NCBI RefSeq assembly: GCF_030445035.2
Contig: NC_080673.1
Coordinates: 180,773,216 to 180,837,215, forward strand
Reading direction: 5' to 3'
DNA length: 64,000 nucleotides
DNA from: Dasypus novemcinctus
Lineage: Eukaryota; Chordata; Mammalia; Cingulata; Dasypodidae
Shown one piece after another: positions 35,712-48,313 of the stretch (within the stretch, counting starts at the first letter, position 1; every line of letters starts with the position of its first letter). The translations under genes were made by a program, and so were the position numbers. Below the pieces are notes generated by a model. That model had not been told where the DNA came from, did not search any database, and was given only the letters and a program-made list of their open reading frames with translations.

Positions 35712-37312
35712 GGATCAAAACTATGGCAGGAGAGAATAACTAGTGGAGGGTGTCAGTGATGGGAGGATGTGTGGAGAGGGGTGCAGTTCAGGCCTGCCTC
35801 TAAGGCATATGAATATGTTCAAGTAGTCATGGGGCACTGTTTCAGTGGGTGGAGTCCCACACAGTAACCAGAAGAATATTGAATTCCCATTCTGGGAGGT
35901 CTTGCTCCATTCTCTAATACCACAGCAACTATTCCCCAAGTTAATGAGCAATGCCCAACAAAGAAGGACAGATCATTATGCCAGGCCCTAAATAATGATA
36001 ATTGTACTTATGAATCTTTTCTAGTGAAACTGAAACTTACCTTATTATATATTGCCTAAGAGTTACCTCCTGAATGCCTCCTTGTTGCTCAAATGCAGCC
36101 TCTCTCTAAGCCAATCTCAGCATATAAAAACACTACTTTCCCCCTAACATTGGGCATGACTCCTGGGGATAAGCCTCCTTGGCACCAAAGAAGTATTACC
36201 AAGCACTGTTTGGAGATGCATTTGGAAAAAGACTTTTACCAAAAAGGGGACATATAAAATACAAATGAATTTTTATGGCTAAGAGACTTCAAATGAGTTG
36301 GGAAGTCATTCTAGAGGTTACACTTATCCATGGCTCAGCAGGATCTCATTGATTGCTACAGTAAGCATTGCCTCAAATATCAGGGCTCCTGAGGGTTCTA
36401 GAGATATACAGATACCATAGGAAGGGCAGATGATATCAGGAATAACAACCCTATCAGTGAGCATTTCTTTGGAATATACGCTGCCCAATGTAACAGAGTT
36501 AGACTCATTTATAATTTCCCCACACATAGCTGTTCTGATCCTTTTATTTGAAGGTACAATTAGTGTTATAGGTTAAATATATATCCCAGAGACTTAAATC
36601 TTCGTTTTGTTCATATGATGGTTGGGCCCTGAATTTCAGCAGAGTTGCAAAACCTACTCACCAATTCACTGGACTCACCTAGGAAAACTAATAAAGGATG
36701 ATGATGGACAACACCCATCTCAGGAAACGAGAGTGTCTGTAACTTCAAGCAATACAATTCCATCCATATGTTCCATTGGACCTATGCCCTCTCTCAGTTG
36801 GAGACAGAGTAGACATCACCATCCCAAAATCCTCAATACTGAGGAATGAACAAATATAAGGGTGGAAAGAAACTATGGACTAATTTCCCTAATAATTATT
36901 CTAGCAATAGAAGAACTTGTACCAATGATATAAAGGAAGTGGCCACCAGAGGTTCTGAGGTGAGGGAGCAAGAATAGCTGTAGCATGGGGGCATTTTTGG
37001 GACATCAGAATTGTCATGCATGAAATTGCAATGACAGCTACAGGCCATTACACATTTTGTAAAGACCTATGAAATTGTGCAGAGCAAAGTGTAAACTATA
37101 ATGTAAACTACTGACCATGGTTAGTAACAATGCTTCAATACATCTTCATCAATTGTACCACAAATGTAACACAATAATGAAAGATGCTGTTAATGTGGAA
37201 ATTGTGGAAGAGGGAAAAGGTAGGGTTTATGAGAATCCCCTATATTCTTGATGCAACATTTGTATAATCTAAAGCTTCTTTAAAAATTAAAAAAAAAGAA
37301 AGAAAAAGAAGT
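35712..37312 (+). mobile_element. LINE-1 3' UTR
   Basis: Aligns in order with 20180-21760 and 30830-32480: GGGTGTCAGTGATGGGAGGA near the start, GCCTAAGAGTTACCTCCTGA at 36053, AATTGTCATGCATGAAATTGC at 37008, and an A-rich tail TTAAAAATTAAAAAAAAAGAAAG at 37280-37303. No ORF2 is included. Confidence 0.8.
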
Positions 37313-38900
37313 CTTTGGGAGGTTTTTGATGACTGTTTCAATCTCTTCGCTTGTGATTGGTTTGTTGTGGTCTTCTATTTCTTCTTGGGTCAGAGCAGGT
37401 GGTTTGTATGTTTCTAGGAATTTGTCCATCTCCTATACATTGTCTAATTTGTTGGCATACAGTTGTTCATGCTATCTTCTTATGATCTGTCTTATTTCTG
37501 CAAGTTCAGTGATAATTTCTCCCCTCTCGTATCTTATTTTATTTATTTGTGCCTTCTCTCTTTTGGTCAAAAGGGTGAAAAGGCAGCCGATTCAATGGGA
37601 GAAAATGTTTGGCAATTGCATACCTGATAAGGATTTAAAATCCATGATTTACAAAGAGATCATACAACTCAACAATATAAAACAAACTAATTAAAAAAAT
37701 GGATTAAAGACTTGAAAACACAATTGCCCAAGAAAAAGTAAAAATGGCAAAGAAACACATTAAAAATATTCAAAATTACTAGCGGTTAGGGAAATACAAA
37801 TCAAAACTACAGTGATGTATCATTTTACCCCAATTAGACTGGTTGCTATTGAAAAGTCAGAAAACTAAATGTTGGAGAGGATGTGGAGAGATAGGAGCTT
37901 ATTAACTGTTGGTGGGAATGTAGAATGATACAGACACTGTGGAACTGTTTGGCAATTCCTAAGTAAGTTGAATATAAACTTGCCATAATACTTTACTAGG
38001 AATACACCCAGGAAAACTAAGTGCAGTAATATAAACAGACATCTGCACACTGATTTTCATAGCAGCATTACTCATGGTTGTTAAAAGTTGGAAACAACCC
38101 AGGCTTCCATCAACTGATTAATGGATAAACAAATTGCAGTGTATACACAATGACGGAATATTATGCAGTGGTAATAAGAAATGAAGTGTGAAGTATTTGA
38201 CAACAACATGAATGAACCTGAAAGACATTATGTTGAGTGAAGCAAGCCAGATGCAAAAGGACAAATAGTATATGACTGTGCTATAATGAGCTAAATATAT
38301 TGTGTAAACTCATGAAGTTAATAATTAGAATTTCGGTTACTAGAAAACAGAAGGATGGTAGAGAATGGAAAGTTGAGGTTTAATCTGTGCAGAATTGGTA
38401 AAAAGGTTGTTTGTATAATGAATCTTTGGAAATGAATAAAAATGGTTAAAGCATATCATGGTGTTTGGAACTAGCAGTGTTAGTGTATTGGTATGACAGA
38501 GGTTGAAAAGGAAAGTCTAAGGTCACGTATATTACTAAAAGTAAAGCTAAAATCTGTAACACGGTACTGTTTAAGATAGTAACACTTCATGTAAAACGTG
38601 ACTGTGGGTAACATTGCATTTATAAGACTGTTTTTACAAACTATAAATACAAATATACTAGACAGAAGGAAACAGAATAGCAACTATCTATGGCAGGGGA
38701 AGCATAAAGAGATTGAGAAGTGAAAAGTTTTGTTTGTTTTTGTTTTGTTTATTATTATTATTGGAATAATGAAAGTGCTCTAAGAATGATTGGAGTGATG
38801 AATGCTCAATATGTGATTATACCAAATATCATTGATTGTACACTTTGGGGTGATTTATGTTTTATTACTATGTATCAATAAAATTGATTTGTTAAAACAA
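37313..38900 (+). mobile_element. LINE-1 with 5' inversion
   Basis: Bases 37318-37572 are minus-strand ORF2 from the region between endonuclease and RT (minus-strand text EEIEDHNKPITSEEIETVIKNLP). Directly adjoining at 37573 is plus-strand ORF2 C-terminal region (ENVWQLHT-type text, about 37600 on), which runs to the 3' end at about 38900 with AATAAAATTG at 38876-38885. An inverted 5' piece followed by a normal 3' piece is the signature of twin priming during L1 integration. It landed at the A-rich tail of the preceding L1. Confidence 0.8.
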
Positions 38901-41755
38901 AGTCTGTATGGATCCAACTGGGTTCTCTGCTTAGGATCTAAAAGGATAGATTAAGCTATCAGCCAAGTGTGGCTCTTACCTGGAGTTTCTGGGGAAAAAT
39001 ATGCTTCCAAGAACATTCCAATTAGCAGAGTCCACTTCTTTGGGGCTGTAGATCTGATTTCCCTGTTTCCTTGTTGGTTATGAGCTGGAAACTGTTTCAG
39101 CATCTAGAGGCCATTTGAATTATACATCATGCTTACCCCAACACACAGCATCTTCAAACCAGCCATAGCACATCAAGTCTTTTACTTCGTATCTTATGGT
39201 AAGGGAAAGTCTGAGCATAGCCTGCCAGCATTCCCTGTGACCCACAAATAATCCTGTACCCTGGACTGTACCAGCCTGCCTCCTAGGACAACTGATGACT
39301 ATGGTTTGACACACTTCTCTGGAATGCCATGAGGTAAAACCCATCACTCAGCAGATAGTGGACTGCCAGAACATTCCTTCCCCTTTTGCCTTGAGTATAT
39401 GTAAACAATCACTGAAGACTAACTGGCTAAAGTGTGTCTATTTTATAGCACCTGACTCACCCTTGGTGGTATATCTGTTTCTGGTAGGGAAGCAGTCGTG
39501 TCCTTTCACTATGACACAAGCACAAGGTGGGCATAGACTCTCTCCCTGAGTTGGCTGTGAAAAAAAAACTTACTGGCCATAGGGAAATGATGTGCATTAG
39601 TGAAGCTGACCTTCAATTGTTTCTTTTCCTTGTTAGTAAAACATTGTTCTATTCAAAGACTGTGTGAGTTGTGATTTTGCTAGTGACTCTGAAAGCTGGA
39701 AGCCATGGAGTGATCTGGGACCCTAGGACTGCTGATCCTGGTGGCATGAATTGCTCTTTGAGGCCTCCAGGTGATGAGACTCCTTCCTTGGAGGTGGTAA
39801 TAGATGCCCCTCTTGCTGACACAGTTTGATGTGGCAAGCAGAGTGGCAATAGTTCAACAATTCTCTCTGACTTTCCCTTCTGCCACAAGCTAGAGAAAAT
39901 TCTTCATTTAAAGCTTTCATGTGACTAGATTAGTTCCAGCTTCATAATTTCCCTTTTGGATAACTCAAAGTCACCTGAGAAATAGCCTCTTTTGCCTAAT
40001 AACAACATAATCATGAGGGGGTATCTCATTGTATTCTCAGCCCTGGGGATTAGGGAAGGTAAAATCAAGGACCACAAGAAACTCTCCAGAAAATTTTACT
40101 CTTATATATGGAGAATCTGGGTATGCCATTATAATCACATTTTTATTACATGTTCTTGTTACACTGTGGTCTTTGTGCATACAAGCAAATTATGGGTGCC
40201 AGTTCCTTGAGCTCTTTTCATAAGCAGAAGGCAATCATGAAGCTTTAGAAGTTTTCCTGGCCCTTAGGACCATGGTCAGTTCTTTTAAGAGTGCTTGGTC
40301 CCACTCAGGGTTCTACTTTCATTGAAAGTGAGAGAATTTAATCTTCAGAGATAGATATGTAGTTATGGAACAAATTTGGTTCCTATCTCCTAATATACTT
40401 TGAGTAAGTGTCAATATATCTGGGCTAGAGTGCACTGTTTTGGAGAGCTAGCATACTTGGGTATGATACAATCTCTGTTTGATGATGTGTGAATTTGATC
40501 CAGATTTCCTCAAAATATGTTTTAGTGTATACTCTATGCTCTGAAAGTAAGTTCTAAGTGGGAGGCATTATAGTCAAATTATTAAATCAACAAAAATATA
40601 ATAACTATTAATATTCCTATTTTTGCAATTGCTAAGGCACTAAATTATAGATTGTTACATCATGTGCCTGATTTCACAGTTTGGCATCTGAACATGATTC
40701 TCCTAACAATCTCTTTATATTGGATCTAAAAGTAACACAATCATTTGTAATGCTATTGTAAAAGACACTCATATTTTTCACATGGCAATACGAGACTCAC
40801 TAGATAGATACATACATAGATAGACAGATGATAGATAGATATATAGATAGATACAAAAGGAAATAATTGCATGTAATTTACTTGTTAGTAAAAGTGAAAA
40901 TGAAATTGAAACCTAAGATAGTTTCCACTCCACATATAATCGATTACTAAATCTCTCACTGTCAAGCCCCTTTCTGGAAAATACGACATCCCTCTTAGCT
41001 ACAAAATGAAAAACAAAGGTCACTCTGACAGAAATAGGAAGGACTCTGCCATCTTTGGGGGGTGAGGAGGAGAAGGAGATTATAGGAAATATTTTTGATG
41101 TGATTGTTTACTATAATCTCTAGGAAATGAATGAAATTAAATAAATGTTTGGTTAGGCTTTAAAGTATTATGCTAAAATAATATTTGTTACAACTTACAG
41201 AAGTCAAAATTACCTTTACAATAAAATTTCAGGTTTCTGTATTTCCACATGTTTGGAGAAAGCATAGTGCATGACACAAGGGCTAGAATAGACCTAAATT
41301 CCTCAGCCAAGAAGGGAAATTTTAAAATGTGCTTATTTCAAACTCAAAATTACCTTCAATTTCAACAATATACATAACAAATTCCAATTGTTGAATAGGT
41401 CATAATGGCATTCTTATATAAAGAATAAAACTGTTTCCTTTCTGAATCCATGCTACTTTTTGTTTTTAAAATATACACAGAATATGGAAAGAAGAGAAAC
41501 ACCTTATCCCAACCTCCTAATATCATCTTTAAGTTGACTCCCCTACAAATTTTTTTTTCTAGTTAGAGTACAGAATTTGGGTTATAGAGCTTTGCATTTT
41601 TATCGACTTCTCAATGCCCTTCAGTCATTTCTCTTCTCTCTACAGAATCTCACTACCTTAATTAGCATCCTCTACTTATCCAAAGGATTGACTTCTAATG
41701 GAATGGGTCTTCCTGCTTCCACCCTACCTTCCTCATCTTTCTTCCATTCTTCATA
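38901..41755. other. Gene-free spacer
   Basis: About 2.9 kb with no supported gene and, apart from the GATA repeat at 40801-40853, no repeat that I can name. Frames at 39649-39888 and 39992-40223 have no domain and no homologous pair elsewhere in the window. Confidence 0.6.
40801..40853 (+). repeat. (GATA)n microsatellite, imperfect
   Basis: Tandem TAGA units with CATA and CAGA interruptions; AGATGATAGATAGATATATA lies in its centre. Likely length-polymorphic. Confidence 0.9.
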
Positions 41756-41759
41756 ATGC

Positions 41760-42380
41760 AAAGAGTTTGATTTTTCTAAGATGCAAATGTGACCACATTA
41801 TCCCAAACTATTATAGTTTCTCATGGACTTGATGACAAAGTTCAAACTATTTAATCACCTATATGAGATCACTTATTATTTGTTTCCACACTTTTCAGAC
41901 TCATTGCTTGGAACTTCACCCATCATAGATCTACCATACTGAATCACCTACAGTTCCTGAAGCTTTCCATGCCTTCTCAAATATTTCTTTGCACATTGTC
42001 CATTTGGATCTTATTCATTTTATTAAATTTTGTTTTATTTATTTTATTTTGAAAGAAGCTTTAGTTTACATAAATGTTGCATCAGAAATATAGGTCATTC
42101 CACAGTTCACATAACCCACCAACAGGGGTAGAACACATAAACTTCCTAGGATACATGCCCTACTTGTGCTCCCAGTGATTCTGTGCAGACCTTTACTTGC
42201 TCTTGCTGTATTTTGAATAAAAAATATCATGTATCTTGTCTCTTCCAATTGATATTAACTTTCCTGACTATAGCAATCTTTGCCACTCACCCTCCTACAC
42301 ACCCTTTGAAAAATAACCATAGGTGAATATAGTAATAAATGTTGAGTAAGTGGCTGAGAGATTGAATGGGTAAATGGATA
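41760..42380 (+). repeat. L2-like LINE, interrupted by an L1 3' end
   Basis: Bases 41820-42005 follow LINE-2 3' text (AAGTTCAAACTATTTAATCACC, then CTTTCCATGCC and TTTGCACATTG). The end resumes after an insertion and contains AATAAATGTTGAGTAAGTGG at 42331-42350, the usual L2 3' terminal phrase. Confidence 0.55.
42010..42128 (-). mobile_element. Very short LINE-1 3' end
   Basis: T-rich ATTTTGTTTTATTTATTTTA, then GAAGCTTTAGTTTACATAAATGTTGCATCAGAAATATAGG, which parallels 29240-29280. Truncated after about 120 bp inside the L2 fragment. Confidence 0.6.
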
Positions 42381-42445
42381 TTCCTCATTGCATGTAGTCA
42401 GTGAATTCTCTCCTGTACTATCTTAATATACTTTGAAAACAGTGT

Positions 42446-42863
42446 GTGTTGGAAATCGAATCACACCCCCCACAAAAGGCATGTTCAGATCCCAAACTCT
42501 GGTCATTTTGCTGTGAACCAATTTTAAATAGGAACTTTGAAGCTGTTATTAGTTAAGGTGTGCCCAAACTGAATGAGAGCAGGCCTTCTTTCAATATAGC
42601 TGAATTTCTGATAAGCGAAAGAAACTGGATATGGAGGAAGCCACAGGGAATAGCAAGAATGTGGCAGTCACTGGAACCTGGAAGAGAGCAGAAACATTGC
42701 CAGGGGACAGAAAATCCCATGAATCCTTAACATTGCTGGTCAACCAGAAGACACCAAGGAAGCAAGGAGGAGGCAAGTCTTCTAGCCTCTGAGACTGAGT
42801 AAAGTCCTGTTTTAAAGTCAACCCCTTGCATGGTATTTGTTTTAGTAGCCAGGAAACTAAAAC
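42446..42863 (+). repeat. MaLR-type LTR (family Y)
   Basis: Starts TGTTGGAAATCGAATCACACCCCCC, has AGTTAAGGTGTGCCCAAACTGAATG in the middle and ends GGAAACTAAAACA. Same family as 23985-24400 and as the LTR halves at 48119/51891 and 59880/60800; the last 25 bp also match 52486-52505. Bases 42864-43204 show only a TG/TA-rich patch (42870-42920). Confidence 0.65.
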
Positions 42864-43204
42864 AGCACGTTTGTGTATGTGTGTATGTATATACGCATGC
42901 CTGCACACCTACACACATGTATGTTGTGTCCCTTCTTTCTTTCCTATTCATTTTTGTTTTAGCAAATCATTCTGAACTATCATGAATGACAGGATGGAAA
43001 GATGTAATAGTCCAGAGTTGCCACAAAGAAACAAAAGGAATAGTGTGTTAAATGTTTAAAAAGAAGTTTCCCAACAAGATTTAAATATACAATCAAGGAA
43101 TGCTGATGAAACAGAGGGTGAAATCACACGTAATTAGGATTAAAAGGAATTCCTTTTTTTTAAGAACGATATTTTTAATATTATGACAGCCTGAGAGAAC
43201 TGAC

Positions 43205-44620
43205 AAACAATTGAATGAAGAGTAACTTCAACACATGGGACAACATGGATGAATCTTGAAGACCTTATGTTGAGTGAAATAAGCCAGTCACTAAAGGATA
43301 AATATTACATGACCTTACTGATATGACTTAAGCAAATTGAGTACAGTCACAGAGCTAGAATCTGGAAAATAAGCTATCAGGAGGCAGGCAGGGAGTAGAG
43401 CGGTGAGCTGATGCTCAATATGGGCAAAATCTATGATAAGGTGAAAGGGGGTGGTTGTGCAGTGGATGGGAGTGATAGCAGTGCACTGATGTGATTTGGT
43501 TCAAGGGTGCAGAAACAGGAGGGTAAGTAGGGTGGGAGCTTAGGTTGGGTTATCTATAGGACTAGGGGGAAGCTTGGAGGAAAGATTAAATGAACTCAGG
43601 GAATTTGCATGTCTGGTTAAAACTACAATGGTGAAAATATTCATGAGGCAAATATGGCAGGAGAGGATTACTGGTATTGGACCTTGGGAATGGAATAATA
43701 TATGGGATAGGGCATGCCTGGGGCATAATTTTATTGAATATTTCTGAAAGTGCTCATTTTGTCATAGTATGTTATCTCAGTGGGTAGAAACTCACACAAT
43801 AAACAAGAAAATATTAGATGCTGATCCTGAGGAGTCCTCCTATGCTCTAAATTAGAGAAGCAAGAATCTCTTGAGAACATAAGCAGTGCCTAAATTTTTT
43901 TTTAAAAAGGACCAATAGGTCAAGCCCTCACTATTATTGCACTTAACTATGAACCTAATTCTTCAAAAATTGAAACTAGTTGTTACCGCAGGTTCCAAAG
44001 GGAGGAGAAGGGAAGAATTGAATAGATGGAATATAGGGCATTTTCAGGGTATTGGAATTGTTCTGTATGATCTTGCAATGATGGATACAGGCCATTTTAA
44101 ATTTTGCCAAAATTTGTAAAAATGTACAGGCAAAATGTAAACCATAATATAAACCATTGGCCATGGTTAGTAACAATGCTTGGAAATTTTTACATCAATT
44201 GTAACAAGTTTACCATACACTTGTAAAATATTATTAAATGGATAGAGTAGGAGAGTGGGAGGGATTTGAGTATATTGGAATCCCTTATATTTTCTGTGTA
44301 ACTTTTATATAACCTAAAGCATTTTTGAATTATGCACCCTGTCAGTGGACCTTACTTTGGAATCTATGCTACCAAATGTAACAGAGTTAGACACATTTGT
44401 AATTTCCCTACACCTGCTCTTCTGCTGCTTTTATTTTAACTTATAATTAGCATTATATTTGTTAAATATATGTCCAGAAAATTAATCTTCAGTCTGTTCA
44501 TATGCCTTTTGAGCACTGAATTTCAGCAGATATGTAACACCTCTTATGGTACCTTGAGTTAGACTTTCCACAATCTTAAGACTATAAGATTTTACCCCCA
44601 ATAAATCCCCTTTATAAAAA
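43205..44620 (+). mobile_element. LINE-1 3' UTR
   Basis: Opens with the last bases of ORF2 (GACAACATGGATGAATCTTGAAGAC, shared with 18929 and 30098 on) and follows the proximal 3' UTR to about 44330. It then jumps to a more internal 3' UTR block (44331-44620, matching 31553-31770), implying a deletion or two abutting copies. Confidence 0.7.
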
Positions 44621-44631
44621 ATCAACAAGGA

Positions 44632-44720
44632 GTGGATGTGGCTCAAGTGGTTGAGTGCCTTCTTCCCACATGGGAGGTCCTAGGTTCAGTCCCAGGTGCC
44701 TTCTAAAAAGAAAAACAAAA
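44632..44720 (+). repeat. DAS-like tRNA SINE, short form
   Basis: tRNA-like head with box A-like GTGGCTCAAGTGGTTGAGTG (44638-44657) and box B-like GGTTCAGTCCC (44682-44692), followed by an A-rich tail (AAAAAGAAAAACAAAATAAG). The family is typical of xenarthran genomes. Confidence 0.75.
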
Positions 44721-44759
44721 TAAGCACTGATGACTATGCTCATGAACCTGTGTGCTTGA

Positions 44760-45830
44760 AATTTCAACTAGGCCTAGAGCTTGCAGGATGCCTAAGAGTT
44801 ACCTCCTGAGAGCCTCCATGTTGTTCAAATGTGGCCATTCTCTAAGCCAAACTCAGCATATTAATGCACTACCTTCCCCCCAGCATGGGACATGACTCCA
44901 GGGGATGAGCCTCCCTGGTGTCCAGGGATTACTACCAAGCACCAGCTGGTGATGCAACTAGAAAAAGACCTTGAATAAAAGGGGGAAATGGTAAAGACAA
45001 ATGAGTCTGTATTGCTAAGAGACTTCAAAATGAGTCGGGAGGTCAGTAGAAGGGTTGTCTTTACACACATCTCAGCAGGATCTTAGAGATAGCAAAGTAG
45101 ATACAACCCCACGTACTGGTTCTCCTGAGGGCTATGGAGACACACAGTTCCCATGGTCATGACAGATGGCTCTGGGGTTTGGCACCTTGCCAGTGGGCCC
45201 TACTTTGGCACTTGTGCTCCTGAGTGTGATGGAGTTGGACTCAGATGTGACTTCTCTACACATGCCTCTTCTGTCACTTTTACTGAACCTATGGTTGGTG
45301 CTGGGGTTGGTGTATACTCAGGAGACTTGAATCTCTGGACCGCCCATGTACCAGCTGGCCCAGGGCCTCAGGAGAGTTGCAACTCCTACTCTCTGGTTCA
45401 TTGGACTTACCCAAGTCAGCTAACAGGGAGGTGAAGATGGTCAACCACCACCTCAGGGAACCTAGAGAGTCTACAACTGCAAGCAGGAGAATTCCATCCA
45501 TTAGTCATTTCTCCTTCTTATTCAAGGCCAAAAATTGTTTTTAAAACATGATCCTACATGTAGGCAGAGATATTCTGCTGGTCTGAGTTGACCCTTTTAT
45601 TCAAGGTCTCTTTCTAGTTGCATCACCAGTTAGTGATTGGTAGTAATCCCTCAAAACCAGGAAGGCCCATCTTCAGAAGTCATGTCCCACATTGGGGGGA
45701 AGGTAATGCATTTACATGGGGTTTGGCATAGACAGTGGTCACATTTGAGCAACATGGAGGCTCTTCAGAAGTAATTCTTAGGCACTCTGCAGCTCTAGAC
45801 CTAGTTCATATTTCAGGCTTCACTTTCACA
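44760..45830. mobile_element. LINE-1 3' UTR forming a fold-back
   Basis: Bases 44760-45515 are plus-strand L1 3' UTR. Bases 45516-45830 are the same UTR in reverse. The arms 44785-44990 and 45600-45790 are complementary along their length (for example TCTAGTTGCATCACCAG near 45610 against CTGGTGATGCAACTAGA at 44945). This leaves an inverted repeat with a loop of roughly 600 bp. Confidence 0.75.
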
Positions 45831-47535
45831 TATTTTTGAGCCTATGAGTGATCCTTAAAGTAGTAAAATGATTTTCAATAAAACCTACATAATTTAGCTC
45901 TTTACATAACTTTAGAATTTGATAGAAACATTGAAATCGTGAAATTAAACTCATGTCTTTTAAAGATGAAGAAAACAAGACTTAAGGAGTTTTCCTAGAT
46001 AATTTTTAGCAAGATTCAATAGCAGACTTCAGATTACAAACTGCTAAAAACTCTTAAAGCTTTTACACCACAATAAATCATTTCCTTTGCTTTGGTAGTA
46101 TTAACATATTTCTTCCAATTTAACCATTTAGAAATATTTTTCAAAGTCCAGTCTAAACACCATGTATAATAGAGAACAACTGTACCAATCAGTTCATTAA
46201 AAATGCAGAATCTTAAGATTTACCTGTTACATACTGGAACAGATCCTGAGATTCTTACCTGCTATGTACATTTTCATAAGATTTTAAGGTAAAATTTAAG
46301 AACCATATTTTAAATATAGATCATTTTCTCATTTAATCATTGTGCATGCAATATAAAAAACTCTGAGAGTCACTTTAGTTTCTCAATGACTCTAAAATTA
46401 TCCCAAATTCCCCTTCATAATTATAAGTGAAAATCAGTTTGTGAATTCAGTGATTTTAAAAGTAACTATTCTGAAGTTCTCAGTAATTTTCTCACTTTGA
46501 AATCATATAACATACACTTGATCAGGACATTTTTGTATTAAAGCCAAAATTTTCAAGCAATATATAAAATATTTTAGAACTTCTGCTTTCTTATTTTTAA
46601 GTTTCATAATATTTAAGATTATAATTACTTCTATTCTGAAGTTACAATTTCTTTGGAGTTAATTTGGTACTGAGTCATATTCCTCTCCTTTTAAAGGGAT
46701 TATCCTCTTTAGCTTTGGTAATAACAGTTACCGATGATTTAGTCTGTTTCTGTGAATACAGTATTTTATTCTGGTTCTGTGAAATACAGTATTCTGGGTA
46801 CATAGATTATCTCTAATCCTCACATCAAACCTGTATCGTATCTGTGGAGCACACGTCTCTGAGTGTTAATTAGTATGAATTTGACCATAGATACTATGTT
46901 AATAATTCACCTAGGCCCTTTGCTGATAATGTGTAGCACACCCAATGCAACTAATACAATGACATTCCAAGTTTGTTTACTGGAACTTCCAGTTTCAACT
47001 CCAATGTTTCAAGAGGTTGAAAGATATTATTTTCATCCTTACACCAAGAAAAAGCAGCGTAAAACTAAAATCATTTTAAAAGATAATTGATAGGCATAGA
47101 ATGAAGATAAAATGAATCATATAAAATGTTCAATATCATATAAGGGAGAAAAAAGAGGTGGCAGGAAGAAAACAAAGAACAAGACTAATGAATAGAAAAC
47201 ATTTACAAACATGGTAAATATTAATCCAACTACATGAATAATTGCTTTGTGAATATTCCAGATATACCAGTAAAAAGACAGAGGTTTTCAGAATGAATAA
47301 TAAACACATTTTAAAATAAAGCTTTTATAGTTAAAAGTAAAGGGATTGAAAAGATATACTGGGCTAACACTAATGAAAAGAAAGCAGGTATATCTACATT
47401 AATATTGAGACAAAATCTACTAGTGAAAAGGAAGATTATTAGGGTAAATAAGGCATTAAATAATGATGAACATTGTGATTCTTGAAGAAGAAAATACAGT
47501 CTAAATATGTATGCAATTGAAAACAAAACATTTTA
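45831..47535. other. Gene-free spacer
   Basis: AT-rich, no supported gene. A weak antisense MIR-like stretch lies at about 45940-46060. Frames at 46863-47090 and 47311-47526 look like chance. Confidence 0.5.
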
Positions 47536-47622
47536 AAAGGCATCAGGAACTGAACCGAGGACCTCCCATATGGGAAGCAGGCACTCAACCACTTGAGACA
47601 CATCAGCTACTCAGGCGATATT
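47536..47622 (-). repeat. DAS-like tRNA SINE, short form
   Basis: Reverse complement of the SINE head at 44632: on this strand GGAACTGAACC is the box B complement and CAACCACTTGAG the box A region. The minus-strand A-tail corresponds to the TTTTAAAAGG side at 47532. Confidence 0.75.
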
Positions 47623-47679
47623 TTTGAACTTCCTCATCAGTACCTTCAACTCTCTTTAAGTCTGATTTTTTTTTAGATG

Positions 47680-48118
47680 CAACAATAAAAGCACAATCCA
47701 TTAAAGAATAAAATCAACAAGGCTGGAGTTCATTAAAAGTAAAACTTACTTTTACTTTTAAGTAAAAAAAGACATAATGTTAAGAAAATTTTTAAAAAGG
47801 AAGATTTTGGGAGAATATATTTGCAAAACACATTCTGATAAAAGACCTGTGTCTAAAATATACAAAAAGTACTAAAATGCAAAAATAAGAAATCAAACAA
47901 CTCAATTAAAAACGGGAGGATGATTAGAATAAAAACTCAACAAAAAAGATATACAGATGGAAAATAAACATATGGAAATATGCTAAATATAATTTTTCAC
48001 TGGTGAAGATATGGAACAAGAACTCATTCCTTGTTGATGGAAGTACAAAATGATGCACACATTTGGAAGAGAGTTTATCAATTTTTGTAAAAAAAGCTAA
48101 ACATAGACTTAGAATATG
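47680..48118 (+). mobile_element. Old LINE-1 ORF2 fragment
   Basis: Plus-strand L1 ORF2 C-terminal text (KAQSIKE, then KQLN-like KSNNSIKN around 47890-47925), heavily decayed. It includes a perfect 12-bp hairpin (47733-47744 with 47750-47761). Confidence 0.55.
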
Positions 48119-48297
48119 GTCCAGAATGGACCTTAATCCTTTTACTGGAGTCTTTTATAAATGGAGTGAATATGGACAGAAACCCCTGGAAGCTGAGAAA
48201 AGAAGCCATGGAAACCAGGAAGCTGTAAACAAAGAGACCTGGAGGAGAAGGGAGACACTGCTATGTGCCTTCTCATTTGACCGAGGAGTCCAGGATC

Positions 48298-48313
48298 ACA
48301 AATAAGTGATTTA
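48298..48313 (+). repeat. L1 target-site duplication, left copy
   Basis: acaaataagtgattta, identical to 51875-51890. It brackets the minus-strand L1. Confidence 0.9.

Noticed and set aside
40801..40853. CRISPR-like or regulatory repeat array
   Set aside because: Simple GATA microsatellite without spacers.
45153..45434. 93-codon frame with a similar frame at 16007-16219, suggesting a conserved small protein
   Set aside because: Both lie at the same position of the L1 3' UTR; similarity reflects repeat ancestry. No ORF is expected in that region.
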